Assembly (NCBI GenBank): GCA_011503125.2
Contig: WWBZ02000001.1
Coordinates: 124,001 to 188,000, forward strand
Direction of reading: 5' to 3'
DNA length: 64,000 bases
Source of the DNA: Botryosphaeria dothidea
Taxonomy: Eukaryota > Ascomycota > Dothideomycetes > Botryosphaeriales > Botryosphaeriaceae
Positions 1 through 12,812 of the stretch are shown here, piece after piece. A program made the position numbers and the translations under genes. Position 1 is the first letter of the stretch. Each line of letters begins with the position of its first letter. The notes beneath the pieces were generated by a model, which saw nothing but the letters and a program-made list of their open reading frames with translations, searched no databases and was not told the DNA's origin.

Positions 1-1550
1 TGCTCATAATCAGAAGGGCGCAGGTTCTCATCTTGAATAACTCTGTTGAGCCTCAGAAGGACCGCTATGCGCAGGGCCTGACCTATCTGCTTGGCCGTTA
101 GCGGTGGGTTTACTTACATACAGCAGGATACATCACATATATGTAGGCCTCTTGCAGCATGTCTGCAGCGTGCATAAAGAGAGTGATGAGGCAGAGGATC
201 TCAACAGAGAGAACGGGACAGTCATGCAGACAGCGGATATCAGGCAGTGCATCCATGGCCCGGGTAAAAATAAGACGATCCGGACGGGCCAGACTCAAAA
301 TGCTCCCTCGCGAGAATGGACTTGCCCAAGGCGAAGACGAGCAGCATTTGGACATGCCAAAGCCCTGGCTTTTCGTGATTTCCAGTGCGTCGAGCGTCGT
401 AGAGTGTCTGAAGGCGCTGCAGGAAAGCCTTCTTGTCAAACAGCCTGTAGAGCGGCTCGGCGTAAAAGCAAACAGTTGTAGCCAGATACTCAGCAAAATC
501 AGGCGAGGGTAAGTCAATATTACCGAGATCCAAGTCGATTGTTGGACACGAAGATTGGTATGATGAGTCTTCGCGTTCATTTGTGGCACTCGCTGGGCTT
601 GCGACTGCCGTTGAGGTGTGCAGCAAATTGCGGACGTTCTGGCTGAAACACAGGGTGGAGCTATGCCCCAGGTATCCTGTCCACGGTGAGGCAAGGTATC
701 AGTCAGGGATCTGGAGGGAGTCTCACGCTGCTTTCCATTTCTTTTGCTCCAGATTTGAGGCTCCGAAGCAACAAGGGTATTGGTCAGCCGTTCATTATCT
801 CGCGACTGCTGGACCCAATCAGCATCCTGGAAAGACTCATATCTCGATAGGCTCACACTGGTCGCAACCCCAGAAGTCTGCATCATTTGACAAGCCAGCG
901 GGGTCTGAACATGGGGTGGGCTATTTTCTAAGGACGCGATTGGGCGTGATTCCACGGCAGGCGATTGATGTGCTCTCAAGCCCGACGAAGGCTGCAGCGG
1001 CTGTCCATCCTGAGACGTTGCTTGAGCAGCTTGCGTCTCGAGGATTTGTAGCCGATTCTGCAGCTCATCGAGATATCTTTAATGGTAGCATCAGAATTAG
1101 CACGCACAAACGGAAGCGTGCATCGGGCTGTACTCCTGTGAGACGAGGACACGCGCCTCTCTCTCCTCAAAGACAGACTGCTCTCTCCGTTCGCATGGCC
1201 GGTGTCCCGAACAGCGGCTTTTTCGATTGCGGCAGCGGATGCATCTTCGATGAGCCTGTCAGTCGATCGACTCAGGTGGCAGGCGGGTTGTGGGTCTTCA
1301 CGCATTGAGCGTCTTCTTCCTCTGTCGCGATACGCGGTTAGACTGATGCGGCGCAAGGTCAGCCTCCATGGTATTGCTGCCGAGCACGGGCGTGGCCGGC
1401 AGAGATGGGACATTTGGATGGCGAGGAGATGGCACGCCCTGCCATTGCACACAGTACACGCACTATTCCTCGATTGGTTAGGGGCTTTTCATCATCACTG
1501 ATAAGCCCCGCTTGAACCGTGCAGTAACTCCCGACACTGCCCGCCATCTG
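1..1550 (-). pseudogene. Zn2Cys6 fungal-specific transcription factor, 3'-truncated by the window and apparently frameshifted
   Basis: Read on the minus strand, a partial zinc cluster (CIRCRNRKSRC, spacing C-x2-C-x6-C, at 1211-1243, with a fourth Cys at 1193-1195) is followed by a coiled-coil-like DELQNRLQILE segment and then by fungal_trans-type sequence (YLGHSSTLCFSQNV, then DFAEYLATTVCFYAEPLYRLF at 400-530). The expected fifth Cys reads Arg. Around 258-264 the frame breaks: the upstream part runs to a TGA at 240-242, while the family-like continuation (AMDALPDI, then VLSVEILC) lies in the +1 frame. One surplus C in the ACCCGGG run would explain this. A last intron probably follows EAYIYV, and a GQALRIAV-type segment runs off the window start. 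Other frame changes upstream may be introns. Its place beside the PKS suggests a cluster regulator, possibly inactive. A sequencing error in the C run is the main alternative. Confidence 0.6.
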
Positions 1551-1688
1551 CCTTGGTGAGTGGAATGTATTCTCTATTAACTATTACCGCAGTCTGCCAG
1601 TAAAGAGATCTAGGTTATTGCATAGGTCGTTGTCTACCGTCCTCTTGCCTCTAAGAATCCTTGCGCACACTGAAACCCAGCCACAAAC
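1551..1688. other. Intergenic, 3' flank of the PKS
   Basis: Short spacer between the TF relic and the PKS stop codon. No conserved coding or RNA feature is seen. Confidence 0.5.
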
Positions 1689-4600
1689 TCAAGGTGCTTT
1701 CATGAGGAGGTAGGTGTCTCCACCGCCCTGGACAACGGGCCGGAATTTGTTCTTCAAGCCTTCGGCAGCAGTCTTTGCCAATTGACGGATCGAGCCCGAG
1801 TTTGAAATCTCCAGAACGCTGATCTCCAATCCCAGGCTCTGGCGCCACCAGTTCTTGATCTCTATGGCCACCAACGAATCGATGCCGAGCGCAGTCAAAG
1901 ACAAGTCGACATCCAACTCTTCTTCTGGCTTCAACATCAGACTGTAGATGCGGGTGCCGATTTCCTGAGCGAGTATGTCCACGTTTGCGGGCACGTCCAG
2001 CATGGCCGGCATGGTGGCCACTTCAGCGAGGAACCTCTTCAGGTCTGCGCCACCCGCGGTGGTCGAGCCTTGAGTCGCCGTCTCCGTGTTGCGGTACTGT
2101 GCCATGCGCACATCCCGCTTCCAGATGGCTCGGTTGTTCGGCTCCGTGAGCGGGCGGGTCGAGCGAAGGCCGATGACCAGCTCCGCGGGGCTCATGAACC
2201 CCTTGGAAGATGGGGTTGGGGACACTTGCCGCTGCATCTGGTATTCCAGCGCATCGAGCAGATCCTGTTCTTGCAAGGTGTGGTTGCACAGCGCCTTCAG
2301 CTGATCAAGGACTCCGGCGTTCTGACTGACATATCCCACGTCCTCCATCACTCCGACGTTGAGAACGCTGGCCGGCCGTCCGAGCGAGTGGCGGTATTGC
2401 GTGAATGCGGCGAGAAATGCGTTGGCAGCCGCATAGTTTGCCTGACCGATCTGTCCCACGATGCAGGATATGGAACTGAAGACGATGAAGAAGTCCAGCG
2501 TCGCCTCCGAAAGGGCGTGGTGCAAATTTTCTGCGCCTCGAACCTTGGGTTCAATAGCAGCAAGCCACTCCTCATGGGTGAACTGCAAGAGGGCGCGGTC
2601 CTGCATATACCCGTCAGCTGGATGAAATCGGTTTTGCCTTGTGGACTTACCCTCAAAACCATGGACATGTGCATGACTCCTGCGATTGGCTTTTCAGCTT
2701 CCCGAACAGCGCGCTCGACATCTTCTAGATGGGCTACGCTGCCTCGAATAGCCTGAACGCGGCAGCCCTGGGCGCGAAGCTCACTGAAGAAAGCCTTGTC
2801 TTCAGCTGTCTCGCCTGCCGTCCGCGACAGGTAGACGATGTGCCTGGCTCCATTTTCCGCCATCCAGTTGGACACGGCCCGGCCCAAACCGCCTAGGCCT
2901 CCGCAAAGGAGGTAACTCGCGTCTGAACGGAGGTTGAATGCGGACCGAGAAGGCACGGTTTCGACGTCTGTCTGGTGCTCAGGCATCGTTACAACAAGCT
3001 TACCAATATGCTGCCCTTTTTGCATGTAGCGGAATGTCTCGATCATCTCCGAGGCTGCAAAAGTCTTGACCGGCCTGATAGGCTGAATCGAACCGCGGCG
3101 GTAAAACTCCATGCACTGATCGAGCAGCCTGTATAGCGGTCAGCTCATTGTCACGATCGGCCATCTTCTCCGATGCCTTACCTTCTGCACACCTGTGGTC
3201 TCTCCACAGCGAGCTGAGCCAGATCGATTCCGACAAAAGTTCGATTGGCCTCGAAGAGATCCATGCTCAGCATGCCGTGGCCCACGAAGTCTCGTTTGCC
3301 AATCTCCAACATCTTCCCAAACTCGGCAACGCATTTCCAGGAGGCGTGCAGGAGCTCTCCGGAGAGAGAGTTCAACACGAGATCGACACCGCGTCCGCCC
3401 GTGGCGGCGAGCACGCCGGGGAGGAAGGAAGCATCTCTCGAGTTGAAGATGCGGTCCTGAGAAATCTCAAATGTCTCCTTCAGATACCTTGCCTTTTCCT
3501 CGTTGCCGACGGTCACAAAGATCTACAATCTGTCAGCCTCGTGCAGGCAACTGATCAACGATATATCTTACCTCGGCACCGATCATCCGGCACAGCTGGA
3601 TAGCCGCGAGTCCCACACCTCCGCAAGCCGAGTGGATCAAGACGGTCTGGCAAAAGATGTCAGCGATCTCACCGAAGCAGCCCACACCCCCAGAGATAGC
3701 ATACCTGTCCTTTCTCAAGGTGTCCAAGGATCATCAGCGCGTAGATGGCAGTGCTGTAGACGCAAGGCATAGTCGCACCATCCTCGAAACTCAGACTATC
3801 CGGCATCTTGGCGCACAAGTTGGCCGAGATGACCAGGCGCGTGGCAAAGCAGCCGTGATCGAACACCAGCACCCTGTCGCCGACCTCGAGGTCCTCGACG
3901 GCCGAGCCCACCTTGCGGACGACTCCGGTCCCCTCGAGGCCGAGTCCGGGTTTGGTTCCTTTGACGATGCCCATCGCCACGAGCACGTCCTGTCACGATC
4001 CCAGAGTCAGTCCAGTTCTCCTCGCTCCGTCCGGTGCTCCATACCTTGAAATTCATCCCCACCGCCCTCGGCTCGACCTCGACCTCGTCCGCCCCCAGCT
4101 CCGCCTCCTCCACCTTCCTCTCCTCCACCCACTGCAGCGTCCGCAGCTGGCCCATGCGGCCGATGTCCAGCTTCTTCGGCGCGTCCTGCACGGCCGCGCA
4201 CAGCCGCTCCGCCACGCCGACCCAGCGGAACCGCGGCACGTGGACGCGGCCGCCGAAGAACGCGTACTCGTAGTCCGGATCGAGCGGCGCGTCGGCGGCG
4301 CCGGCATCCCTCCTCGCGGCGGCGAAGTGCTCGAAGACGCGGACGACGACGGCGCCCGTCGTCGTCTCGGCGGCCTCTCCGTCGGCGACCTCGAGCGTGC
4401 CGAACGCCAGCGACAGCTCGGACCGCACCGTGCGCGCGACACCGATGCTCTGGCCGTAGCGCGCGTCGCGGCAGCCGGCCTGCGCGGGGCGCGTCACCCA
4501 CAGGACGCCGGGGCTGCCTGGTGCGGCGCCGAGCGCGGCGAGGTAGGCCTGGAAGGCGGCGAGGGCGGGGGCGGCGATGTCGGCGAAGAAGGGGGCGGCC

Positions 4601-7600
4601 AGGTCGAGGATGGCGATGACGTCGCGGCCGTCGGCGGGCGGGGCGTCGGCGAGGGTCTGGGGCACGGCGGTGATGCCGGCGGCGAGGAGGGACGCGCGGA
4701 GGCGCTCGACGGGGGCGTCTTGGCCGGGCGCGTGGAGCAGCGTCACTTGGCGGCTGCGGGCGGGAGGCGCCGGGGAGGCGGCGCTCGTGGTGACGAGCGT
4801 GAAGTTGATCTGGTAGGGCTGCTCGTCGTCGTAGACGACCGACTGGGCGCCCGCGAAGCCCGCGTTGCGCAGCTCGGCGTCCCAGCGCGAGGGCGGCATG
4901 TAGGGCTCTTGCGGGCGGCCGTCCGCTTCGCCGAGCCACCAGCCTGGGAGGAGGCCCTGAGGGTCTTGTCAGTGGTGAGGGGGGCTTGGGAGGAGTTGTG
5001 CTGTCTTACCATGATCAAGTTGAAAACCCTCCACACTGCCCGATATCAGCAAAATAGTCGTTTGGATGGATCTGTGCGTTGGACCTACCCGGCGAAAGCT
5101 CTTGGAGGAAGAGCCGGCCACCGTTCTTCAGAAGCTTCTTGACGTTGCAGAGCGTCTCGCTGATATTTGGCGTGGCATGGAGGACCTGGGAGGAGTCAGA
5201 ACGCGGTATTCTTACTGCGACGGTGCTGGGAAACCTACATTGGCGGCGATGACCAAATCGTACGAGGCAGCCTCGAAGCCCTGGGCCAATGGATCCTTGG
5301 TAATGTCAAGCACTTTGTACTCGATGTTCTCGTAATCCTGAAACTTCTCCGCAGCCGCCGAAAAGAAGCCCGAGGATATGTCAGTGTAGTCGTATCGGGA
5401 GTACTTCCGCTCGCCGGACAGCGTGAGGTTTCTGAGCACGGTGCTGGTGGTTCCGCCCGTGCCGGCTCCAATCTCGAGCACCCTCATGGTCGGGTTCGCG
5501 TGGGACAAGAGCTCGAAGTACTCTTGGGAGTCCCAGATGTCCTGCATGAATCTGTAGATGTCTTCGAGGCCGCCGTCCTGCATGAGCACCTCGAGCGCTT
5601 CTTCATTGTCGCCAAAGATGGCCTCTGCATGCTCGACAATGTTTTCAACGACTCTGCCGACCAAAGACCCGGCGGAGTCTTCCACTTCTTGCTTGGCCGC
5701 CTTGAGGAGGCGCAGGCGCTCCGCTCGGTCCATCGAAGTCAGCGTGACGGCGTCTTCAACCAGCTCATACTCTCCGCGTTCAGCACGGATCTTCTGTGTG
5801 GAGATCCACGACTTGTATTTCTTCAAGTGCGCACTGCTGGCATCGAGCGACGAGATCCGATCGCAGACCTCCAGAAGACAGAGCAGCGAGAACCTCTCAA
5901 GCTTCAAAGTGTCCTCTCGGAACCCGCGAAGCGGGCGAATCAGCTCCTCCGGCGCGATGAAGTCGATGCTGGGCTTCCAATGCATCTCGGCGCCGGCCAC
6001 CGTGTCGCTGTTGCCATCCGCCACTTCGTCCTCCAGCGGCGAAAAGCGGCCGCCCGTCAGCCGCATGACCGGCTGCGAGCCAGCCACGATCACGCCGTTG
6101 CCGCTGATAGCGCCGTTCCCGGAGCCCGAGACGGAGACGGCAACGCGCATGTCGGGGCTGCCTCTGGACACGTAAAGCTCCTCGATGCCGGTGGGGACGC
6201 AGAGCTTGGTCAGGTGCCTGCCAATGCCGTCGGACATGGCGGCAGTGAAGAGCTGCAGGCAGAAGTCGATGGTGGTGGGATGCAGCTGGTAGTGCGCCTC
6301 TCCATCAGAGCGGTCAGAAACACTTGCCGACGCCTCTTTCTTGCCCGGGTTGGCCGAGATGTTGGAGAGGCCCTGGAACTCCGGGCCGTAGTTCAGGCCA
6401 ACCCGCCGCATCGCGTAGTACCAGGAGTCGGAAGAGACTGCTCGCGGGTAGGTGTCGACCGCCGCATGCGACGGCGGCTGCTCCGAGCCCTTCCGGACCT
6501 GGCCTTCGCAGTGCTTGGTCCAGGACACGCCGTTGTACGACACGACGGAGAACTCGAACCAGACCGAGTTCAGCGAGGTTGTGAGGCGCACCGGGCTGAG
6601 GCGCGTCATGACCTCGACGGGATTCGGCTCCGTGAGGACTAGGGCAACCTTGATGTCCATTCTGCGAATGGAGAAGTCCGAGGCATCTGCTATCTGACGA
6701 ATGGCTTCCCCGGCCATGGCTATGTAGCCGGCCGCGGGGAAGACGACGTCCTGGCGGATCTTGTGATCCCGTGCCCAAGGAATATCATCCAGACTGATGA
6801 TGTTCCTCCAGGTGGGATCGAGCTCGTTAGACTCGAGGGTTCTAGTACCCAAGAGTTCATGCGGCGCAAAGGGGCGCAGGCGCCACTGCCTTGCCACGCG
6901 GCTCTCGCACCAGTACTCCTTGTCGTGGCGCCACGGGTACTTTGGTAGGTCAGTCAACACCCTGTGGCCGGCTGACATGCCTTCAAAGTGGACTGGCACG
7001 GCTTGTTGGAATAGTCGACCGACTGTGTCCAGTAAGGTTTTCGTGTTGTTCTCGCCTCTGGCCATGCACGACATGTACACAGGCACAGCTTCCGGCCTGT
7101 GCGCCTTGAAGATTGACCTTAGAGGTCCGGAGAGGGCTGCGTGGGGCCCGACTTCAAGGAACACGGCCTCTTTGCTGGAGGCTTCCAACATCGACTGTAC
7201 CGCGGTGTAGAAAAGGACCGGCGACTCAAGGTTTGCTCGCCAATAAGAAGGTCCCAGGTGCCCTGACTCAACAATCTTCTTGCCTGAGACGCTGGAGAAG
7301 AGGGGAGCTGAAGGCTGGAAGTCATGCACCAGGCCCTCCATGACAGACTGGTACAGGTTACCGACAGCACGCATATGGTGCGAGTGGTATGCCATGTCGA
7401 CCTTCAGGCGCCGAACAAACGTATCGGGCTTGGCTGATTTGATGCGCTCAATGCAAGCATCCAGCTGGTCTTCGTCACCCGAGATAGTGACACTGCTGGG
7501 GCTGTTTTCACAAGCAATAACAACACCTTCAAGGAGCAGGGGCGTCGTCTCACTGCGGCCCAATCCGACCGCAGCCATGCCTCCTGGCGAAAGCTGTTGC

Positions 7601-9911
7601 TTGGTGACCTGGCCTCGGTAATAGGCTATCTGGATTGCGGCGTCGGGGGTGATGGCGTCCACCGCGTACGCTGCGGCAATCTCTCCGCTGGAGTGGCCGA
7701 CGACAGCAGCAGGTGTGATACCCCAGGACCTGAGCAGATTTACCAGTCCGACTTGCACAGCTGTGCAGATGGGCTGGGAAAATTCGGCTCGGTCGACACG
7801 GGCTTGCTTGGCAGGCCTGAAAAGCTCCTCTGAACGGATGATCAGTTACGCAGTCGCGCTTGAGCTGGGGTACATCGGCACTTACCTTCAAGAGTCCACA
7901 ACGGAGCGTGGCGCGTTTTCTGCAAAGCCTTGTCCATCATTCGAATATCCTCCCGGAATTGAGGGAAGTCATTGAAAAGCGTCTGCCCCATTCCTGCCCA
8001 TTGCGCGCCTTGCCCAGTGAAGACGAAGTTAAGCTGCGGTGCAGATTTCGTCTTGACGAACTGCGAAACGTGGATTGGGCCGCCTTCTTCACTGACAGCA
8101 TAGGTTCGCCACGCCAAATGATCTCTCCGCGCTCCCAGCGTGTGTGCCACGTCTGCAAGTCGAGAAGGGTCTTTCTGGCAATAAGCTTCTATTTGTGTGA
8201 CGGATTCGCGAAGCGAGTCTGGGTGATCCGCGGAGAAGGTCAGGAGGTGTGGGCGGACACTGCTGGACTGGCCTTCTTGGCCTGCTCTCGGCTTGAAGGA
8301 TTCTGCAGACTCCAGAATAACCTGCATATCAACTGTTAGAGCGTATTCGTTTGACTCATATCGCGTTGTCTCTCACGTGTGCGTTTGCGCCTCCGATCCC
8401 AAAGCTGTTCACGGATGCCCTGGGTAGGCGGTCGGTCGGCCATGTCGTAGGCTGGACCGGAACAGCAATTTTGCTCTTCGCCCACGGTACTGTAGCTCGT
8501 CAGCTAGTATCACTATCGAATAATGGTGGGCCATACTTTTAGGATTCGGCTTCTCAAAGTTGATGTTCGGGGGGATGATGCCATGCTCGAGGGCCAAGGT
8601 TGCCTTGATCAAGCTAGTGATTCCGGATGCACCTTCGGAATGGCCGACATTTGGTTTGACCTGCAGAAGACTCAGTATACGTGCAGGATTGCACTCAGGA
8701 GAAGGACTGAACATACCGAACCGATCAAGACACCTTTGTCGCCGAAGACGTTGCCCACTGCGGTGACCTCAAGAGGGTCGCCGATGGCCGTGCCTGTACC
8801 GTGGCACTCCACAAACCCGGTCTTCGAGATGTCCGTTATTCCAGCCACCTTATACGCTCGTCTGATCATGGCCTCATGGCTCTCAGCACTGGGGTTGGCA
8901 ATGCCGGGCGTTTTGCCGTCGCAGTTGGTTGCTGTGGCACGGATCACCGCCCGGATTGGGTCTCCGTCCCGCAGTGCGTCGTCCAGCTTCTTGATGTATA
9001 TGGCGTTGATCGCTTCTCCACGGGCGTACCCGTCAGCGCGAGCATCGAACGACTTGCAAGAGCCCGTCGGAGACAGTACTCCCTGCTCGGTCATCGAAAT
9101 CGTCATCGACGGAGTGATGATCAGATTGGTACCGGCAACCACGGCAGACTCGCACTCTCCCGAGTAGATTGCTTGACAGGCCTCGTGCAAGCCAATCAAC
9201 GAGGAGGAGCATCCTGTTCGGATTGTCATACTGCCAGCGGTCAGCAAGGCTCGATTTCGAGATGTGTTTGGGTGCTCACCTTGGACCCTTCAAGTCGTAC
9301 TCATAAGACACACGGTTGGAAAGCGCAAAATCGCCAGAGCCTGTGATGCGGTACATGCCCAAGTGCTGGGGATCTTTGGCCGATAGGTCGAGCCAGTCTT
9401 CTCCAAAGACACCCACATAACAGCCGATGTTGCGGCCACGCCATTCGCGCTGGCCGCCGCTCTCCATGCACTCCCACACCACTTCCAGCAGCATCCGCTG
9501 TTGGGGGTCGAGCTTCTCGACCTCCGTCTGGTTCATGGAGAAGAATGCCGCATCGAACCGCTCGAACTCGGAATCCTGTAGAAAGTAGCCGTACTGTGAC
9601 TTTACGGTTCCCCGAGCGCCTTTCGAGCTCTGGAAAGCATCGATGTTGTACCGGTTTCCCGGCACTCTGCAGCGGCCGTCTCCCTTCTCCAGCAAGAGTT
9701 TCCAGAAGTCGTCACTGGAATGAATGCCGCCCGGGAGCCTCATGCCCATGCCCACAATGGCAATGGGCTGAGGGCCGTGAGGTTTGGCATTCTGGTGACC
9801 GGTGGCATACTCACTTCCACTTGACGGGGTATGGACACCATTTGTGCCGCTCCAGGAAGCAGGTGCTTGCCCATCAACCACACCTCCTGATGAGAGAGCT
9901 TCCGTGACCAT
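1689..9911 (-). CDS. Highly reducing type I polyketide synthase (KS-AT-DH-MT-ER-KR-ACP)
   Basis: Iterative HR-PKS of 2511 aa, reconstructed from 14 exons. Introns: 9231-9279, 8661-8716, 8490-8536, 8322-8376, 7830-7885, 5186-5238, 5036-5088, 4957-5009, 3990-4044, 3647-3704, 3523-3571, 3129-3181, 2601-2650. The exon sum is an exact multiple of three. KS (about 48-475) has Cys218 in RTGCSSSL, His354 in ECHGTGT and His389 in [11 protein letters not shown] (about 559-895) has TGQGAQWAG and Ser653 in GHSSGE. DH has His962 ([13 protein letters not shown]) and Asp1128 (HPTTID). The C-methyltransferase has LEIGAGTGG (1391-1399). ER has AVGMNFKD and the nucleotide-binding [12 protein letters not shown] has GGLGGLG (2125-2131) and Tyr2264 in [14 protein letters not shown] has Ser2450 in [10 protein letters not shown]. 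There is no thioesterase or reductase, so release needs a partner or a nucleophile. The start is the first ATG; frame extension upstream has no other ATG. All active sites look intact. The product is unknown. Confidence 0.97.
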
Positions 9912-9961
9912 TTTCAAAAAAGTAAGAAGAGGTAGCAAAGAAAAATTGAGCAGAGGCGGAT

Positions 9962-9992
<31 letters not shown>

Positions 9993-10686
9993 CAGGGGAC
10001 AGTGCTGAATGTTTCAGCTGTAGAGGATATACAACAATTCAGCTCTATACTTATATCACGGCCTCATCCTTTAAAGACATCCACACGATTCAGACTATCT
10101 GCTCAAGACGGACGAAGATCAGACCGAGACATCACAGCTCGTCCCTTTTGGGAAATCCAGCCGCCAATATTCCGCCACTTTGGACATTTCAAATCCCTCG
10201 AAAGGCAGGTTGCGTGACCAACACGTAGAGAATTGAATTGTAAGCATTAGGCAACGAAGCGGCGCAGAAATATCCTCCGCTCTGGACCTCAAACAAGTGC
10301 ATACGTCTGTCGATTCCTGGAGCTGAGCCCACCATCTCAGGCAATGAAGATCCCCACAGGCAGTCAGCTACGTGGGGGCTTATCAGGATCAGGTTCCCGG
10401 CTAGGCGTGGGGACTGGCAACGGGCATGAGGGCTGAATGAGGTAGCAACGCGTTGGAGGAGTTGCGCCTCCTCGTTGCCCCACAAATATTTCACGTCGTG
10501 CCAATGCGGCACGGGTTGTATTTTTGGTTTCTGCAGAGGAGCCACGAGTCGTTTCCCGAGCACTCCGGAGACGAGCGGCTTTCCGCGAAGTCATCTCCTA
10601 GGGAACACATCATCTCGACATTCCTCCCTCTTTGTTTTTCCTTCTGCCTCAAGTATTCTCTCATCAAGCAATCTCAACAAGTGAAA
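9912..10686. promoter_or_regulatory. Bidirectional promoter between PKS and P450
   Basis: A 775-bp divergent intergenic region. A TATA-like element (TATAAGTATA on the minus strand) at 10046-10055 lies about 135-145 nt upstream of the PKS start, so the homopolymer tract at 9961-9992 would fall in the PKS leader. The shared region suggests coordinated expression of PKS and P450. No regulator site could be assigned with confidence. Confidence 0.6.
9961..9992. repeat. T11-G21 homopolymer tract in the PKS leader
   Basis: Eleven T followed by 21 G on the plus strand (C21-A11 on the PKS sense strand), 50-81 bp upstream of the PKS ATG. Length in the assembly may be imprecise. Confidence 0.85.
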
Positions 10687-12812
10687 ATGCTCTCTACCAA
10701 CTTCTCAATGGATAAATTTACCCGCAAACTTGACTATCGAACGCTCACCTACGGCGTGGCAATTATCCTGTTCGTTCTTTTCCGGCTCCTGAGGTCGGCA
10801 TCAACCCAACGACGAGTTCGTGCGCTGGGCGTTGCTGCCCCTTCGCCCCCCCACAGCCTTCCCTTCGGTAACAGCTGCCGCCCACATGTAGACTCTACCC
10901 AGTGCAGAGCTGACACTGCACAGGTGTTGATCTCCTGATCACGGCACTCCGCAAAATCACGCGTCATGAGTTTTCTGAATGGACGCGAGAGCTGCTCGAC
11001 ATTCCCGGACGCACCATCTCCATGGATCTGCTCAGTGCGCAGGTCATCCTGACGGCCGATGTTGAAAATACCAAAGCCATCCTTTCGACCAAGGTTGCTT
11101 CCGTATATCGAGTTACGATGATCACAACTGATTTTGTGCCATTCCCGCAGTTCTCTCAATTCGGAAAAGGTGAAGATTTCCACCACATTTGGCATGACCT
11201 CATGAAAGACTCGGTGTTTGCAAGTATGAGCTCCCGAGAATTAGCCAGATACGCTTGCTATACTAATGGAGAAACAGCCGATGGAGCTCTCTGGCATTCG
11301 AACAAAGATCACTTGCGAAACTATGTGAGTAGCCACGAAGGCAGCGGCTCCACTCCAGAAAAGATTCTGACTGCAGCAACAGACGGCCAAGTCCAGGCCG
11401 TCGGACCTGGAAGTGACCGAGAAGCACGTCAAAATCCTTCTGGACAACCTCTCCGACGACTGTGCGCACGACTGCCTCGAGGACATGGACAGGTTCGTCC
11501 TGGACCTGGTCTCGGATGTGTTCTTCGGGGAATCGGCCGGCACGCAGTTGACGGCTGAGCAGCCGCTGAGGGATGCGGTTGAGGAGATGTACGAGTGGAA
11601 TACCCGAAAGAGCCTGCTAGGGTAAGCTGCATTCCCCAAAGCGGCAACGATGGGAAACACGTTGACAAGCCTTTCCAAGGCGACTGGGCGCGCTGCTGCC
11701 TGGAAATGCCGCAGCGTCCAAGGTTCTAGATGGCTATCTCGATGTGGTCATTGACAGGGCTGTCAGTCGAGAGGACTTCCAAAGTGAGGAGGGCATGCGG
11801 GCCCGTTCGACCATGCTGGTATCTCTTCTGGCTCAAGGAACGGACAAAAGCGTAAGTGACCGCCGAGAAGGTCAAGCAAGTGGAGACAGAGTTGCTTACT
11901 GCGTCGCTGCAGCGCGTGAAAGACCAAATGCTTGCCATTCTTATCGGAGGAAAGGTAGGCCTGGCTGTCGAACGATCAGCATTGCAAGGATTTGCTGACC
12001 ATACGTACCGTTACCAGGACCCCGGCGCCATAGTCCTCGTCTGGATTATGTACGACCTGGCCCGACATCCCAAGATCATGCAACGCCTGCGTCAAGAGAT
12101 CCACCAGACGTCAGTTATCCCTGTTTTGTTTCTGCTCGAAGTGGCGCTGAGTGATGCTGAATGCGCGCAGTGTTGGTTTCGATAGCCTTCCAACGCCGAA
12201 GCAGTTGAAGTCGATGACTCTACTGCAGAACGTTATCAAGGAGGCCCTTAGACTGCATACGCCGCGTAAGCCGCATCTTCCAATATCGAAAGGATTCCGC
12301 TAATTGACGCCATCACGTTTTTTGGGGGGGGGGTTGCAGTCGGATTTAACATCCGCACCGCAAAAGCGGACACTTCTCTCCCACGTGGCGGAGGAAAGGA
12401 CGGGCAAGACCCTGTCGCTGTCCTTCAAGGGACCCACGTCAGTGAGTAGCCCTTGGATTAGCGTACCCACAATGTCTGAATTGATTCCGACGATCCGTCA
12501 GTCATGTCATATTCGGGGATCCAGTGCCGCCCCGACATTGTCGGACCCACGGCTGACGAATTCGATCCGGACCGCTGGAACAGCTGGACGCCGGCGCTGT
12601 GGGAGTACCTACCGTTCAACCACGGGCCGCGCATATGCCTGGGACGCAACTTCGCGTGGACGATGATGGAGTACGCGGTGTGCCGGGTCTGCCAGACGTT
12701 CGAGCAGCTCGAGCTGGTGGGGAGGAAGGCGGAGGACAGGATGAAGGTCAAAATCGCGCTCAACACCAAACCCGCTGAGGCGGTAATGCTGCGGTTCCGC
12801 AAGACGCTGTAG
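10687..12812 (+). CDS. Cytochrome P450 monooxygenase
   Basis: Membrane-anchored P450 of 507 aa from 11 exons. Introns: 10868-10923, 11094-11150, 11224-11277, 11325-11382, 11622-11679, 11852-11912, 11955-12017, 12110-12170, 12266-12339, 12442-12501. The exon sum is an exact frame. The N terminus has one hydrophobic segment (YGVAIILFVLFRLL), as in ER-anchored P450s. The K-helix has E363-A-L-R366, and the heme-binding loop FNHGPRICLG carries Cys450. Segments such as FGKGEDFHHIW and the overall layout resemble fungal CYP52/CYP539-like enzymes, but the family is not certain. The I-helix oxygen-binding motif reads GGKDPG (306-311) instead of AG-x-[DE]-T-[TS], so the usual Thr is absent. The gene is divergent from the PKS and probably hydroxylates or otherwise oxidises its product. 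Confidence 0.95.
12318..12333. repeat. T6-G10 tract inside a P450 intron
   Basis: A T-run followed directly by a G-run just before the TTGCAG acceptor of P450 intron 9. It replaces the usual pyrimidine tract. Confidence 0.8.

Noticed and set aside
3913..6642. Long plus-strand open frames (409 and 491 codons)
   Set aside because: They are exact antisense of PKS exons 6-10 and are low-complexity (Arg/Gly/Ala-rich); the open frame is a by-product of GC-rich codon use on the real strand.
9200..9240. PKS KS active site reads TGCSSS rather than TACSSS
   Set aside because: The Cys nucleophile and both His residues are present; Ala-to-Gly before the Cys occurs in intact HR-PKS clades, so this is not evidence of inactivity.
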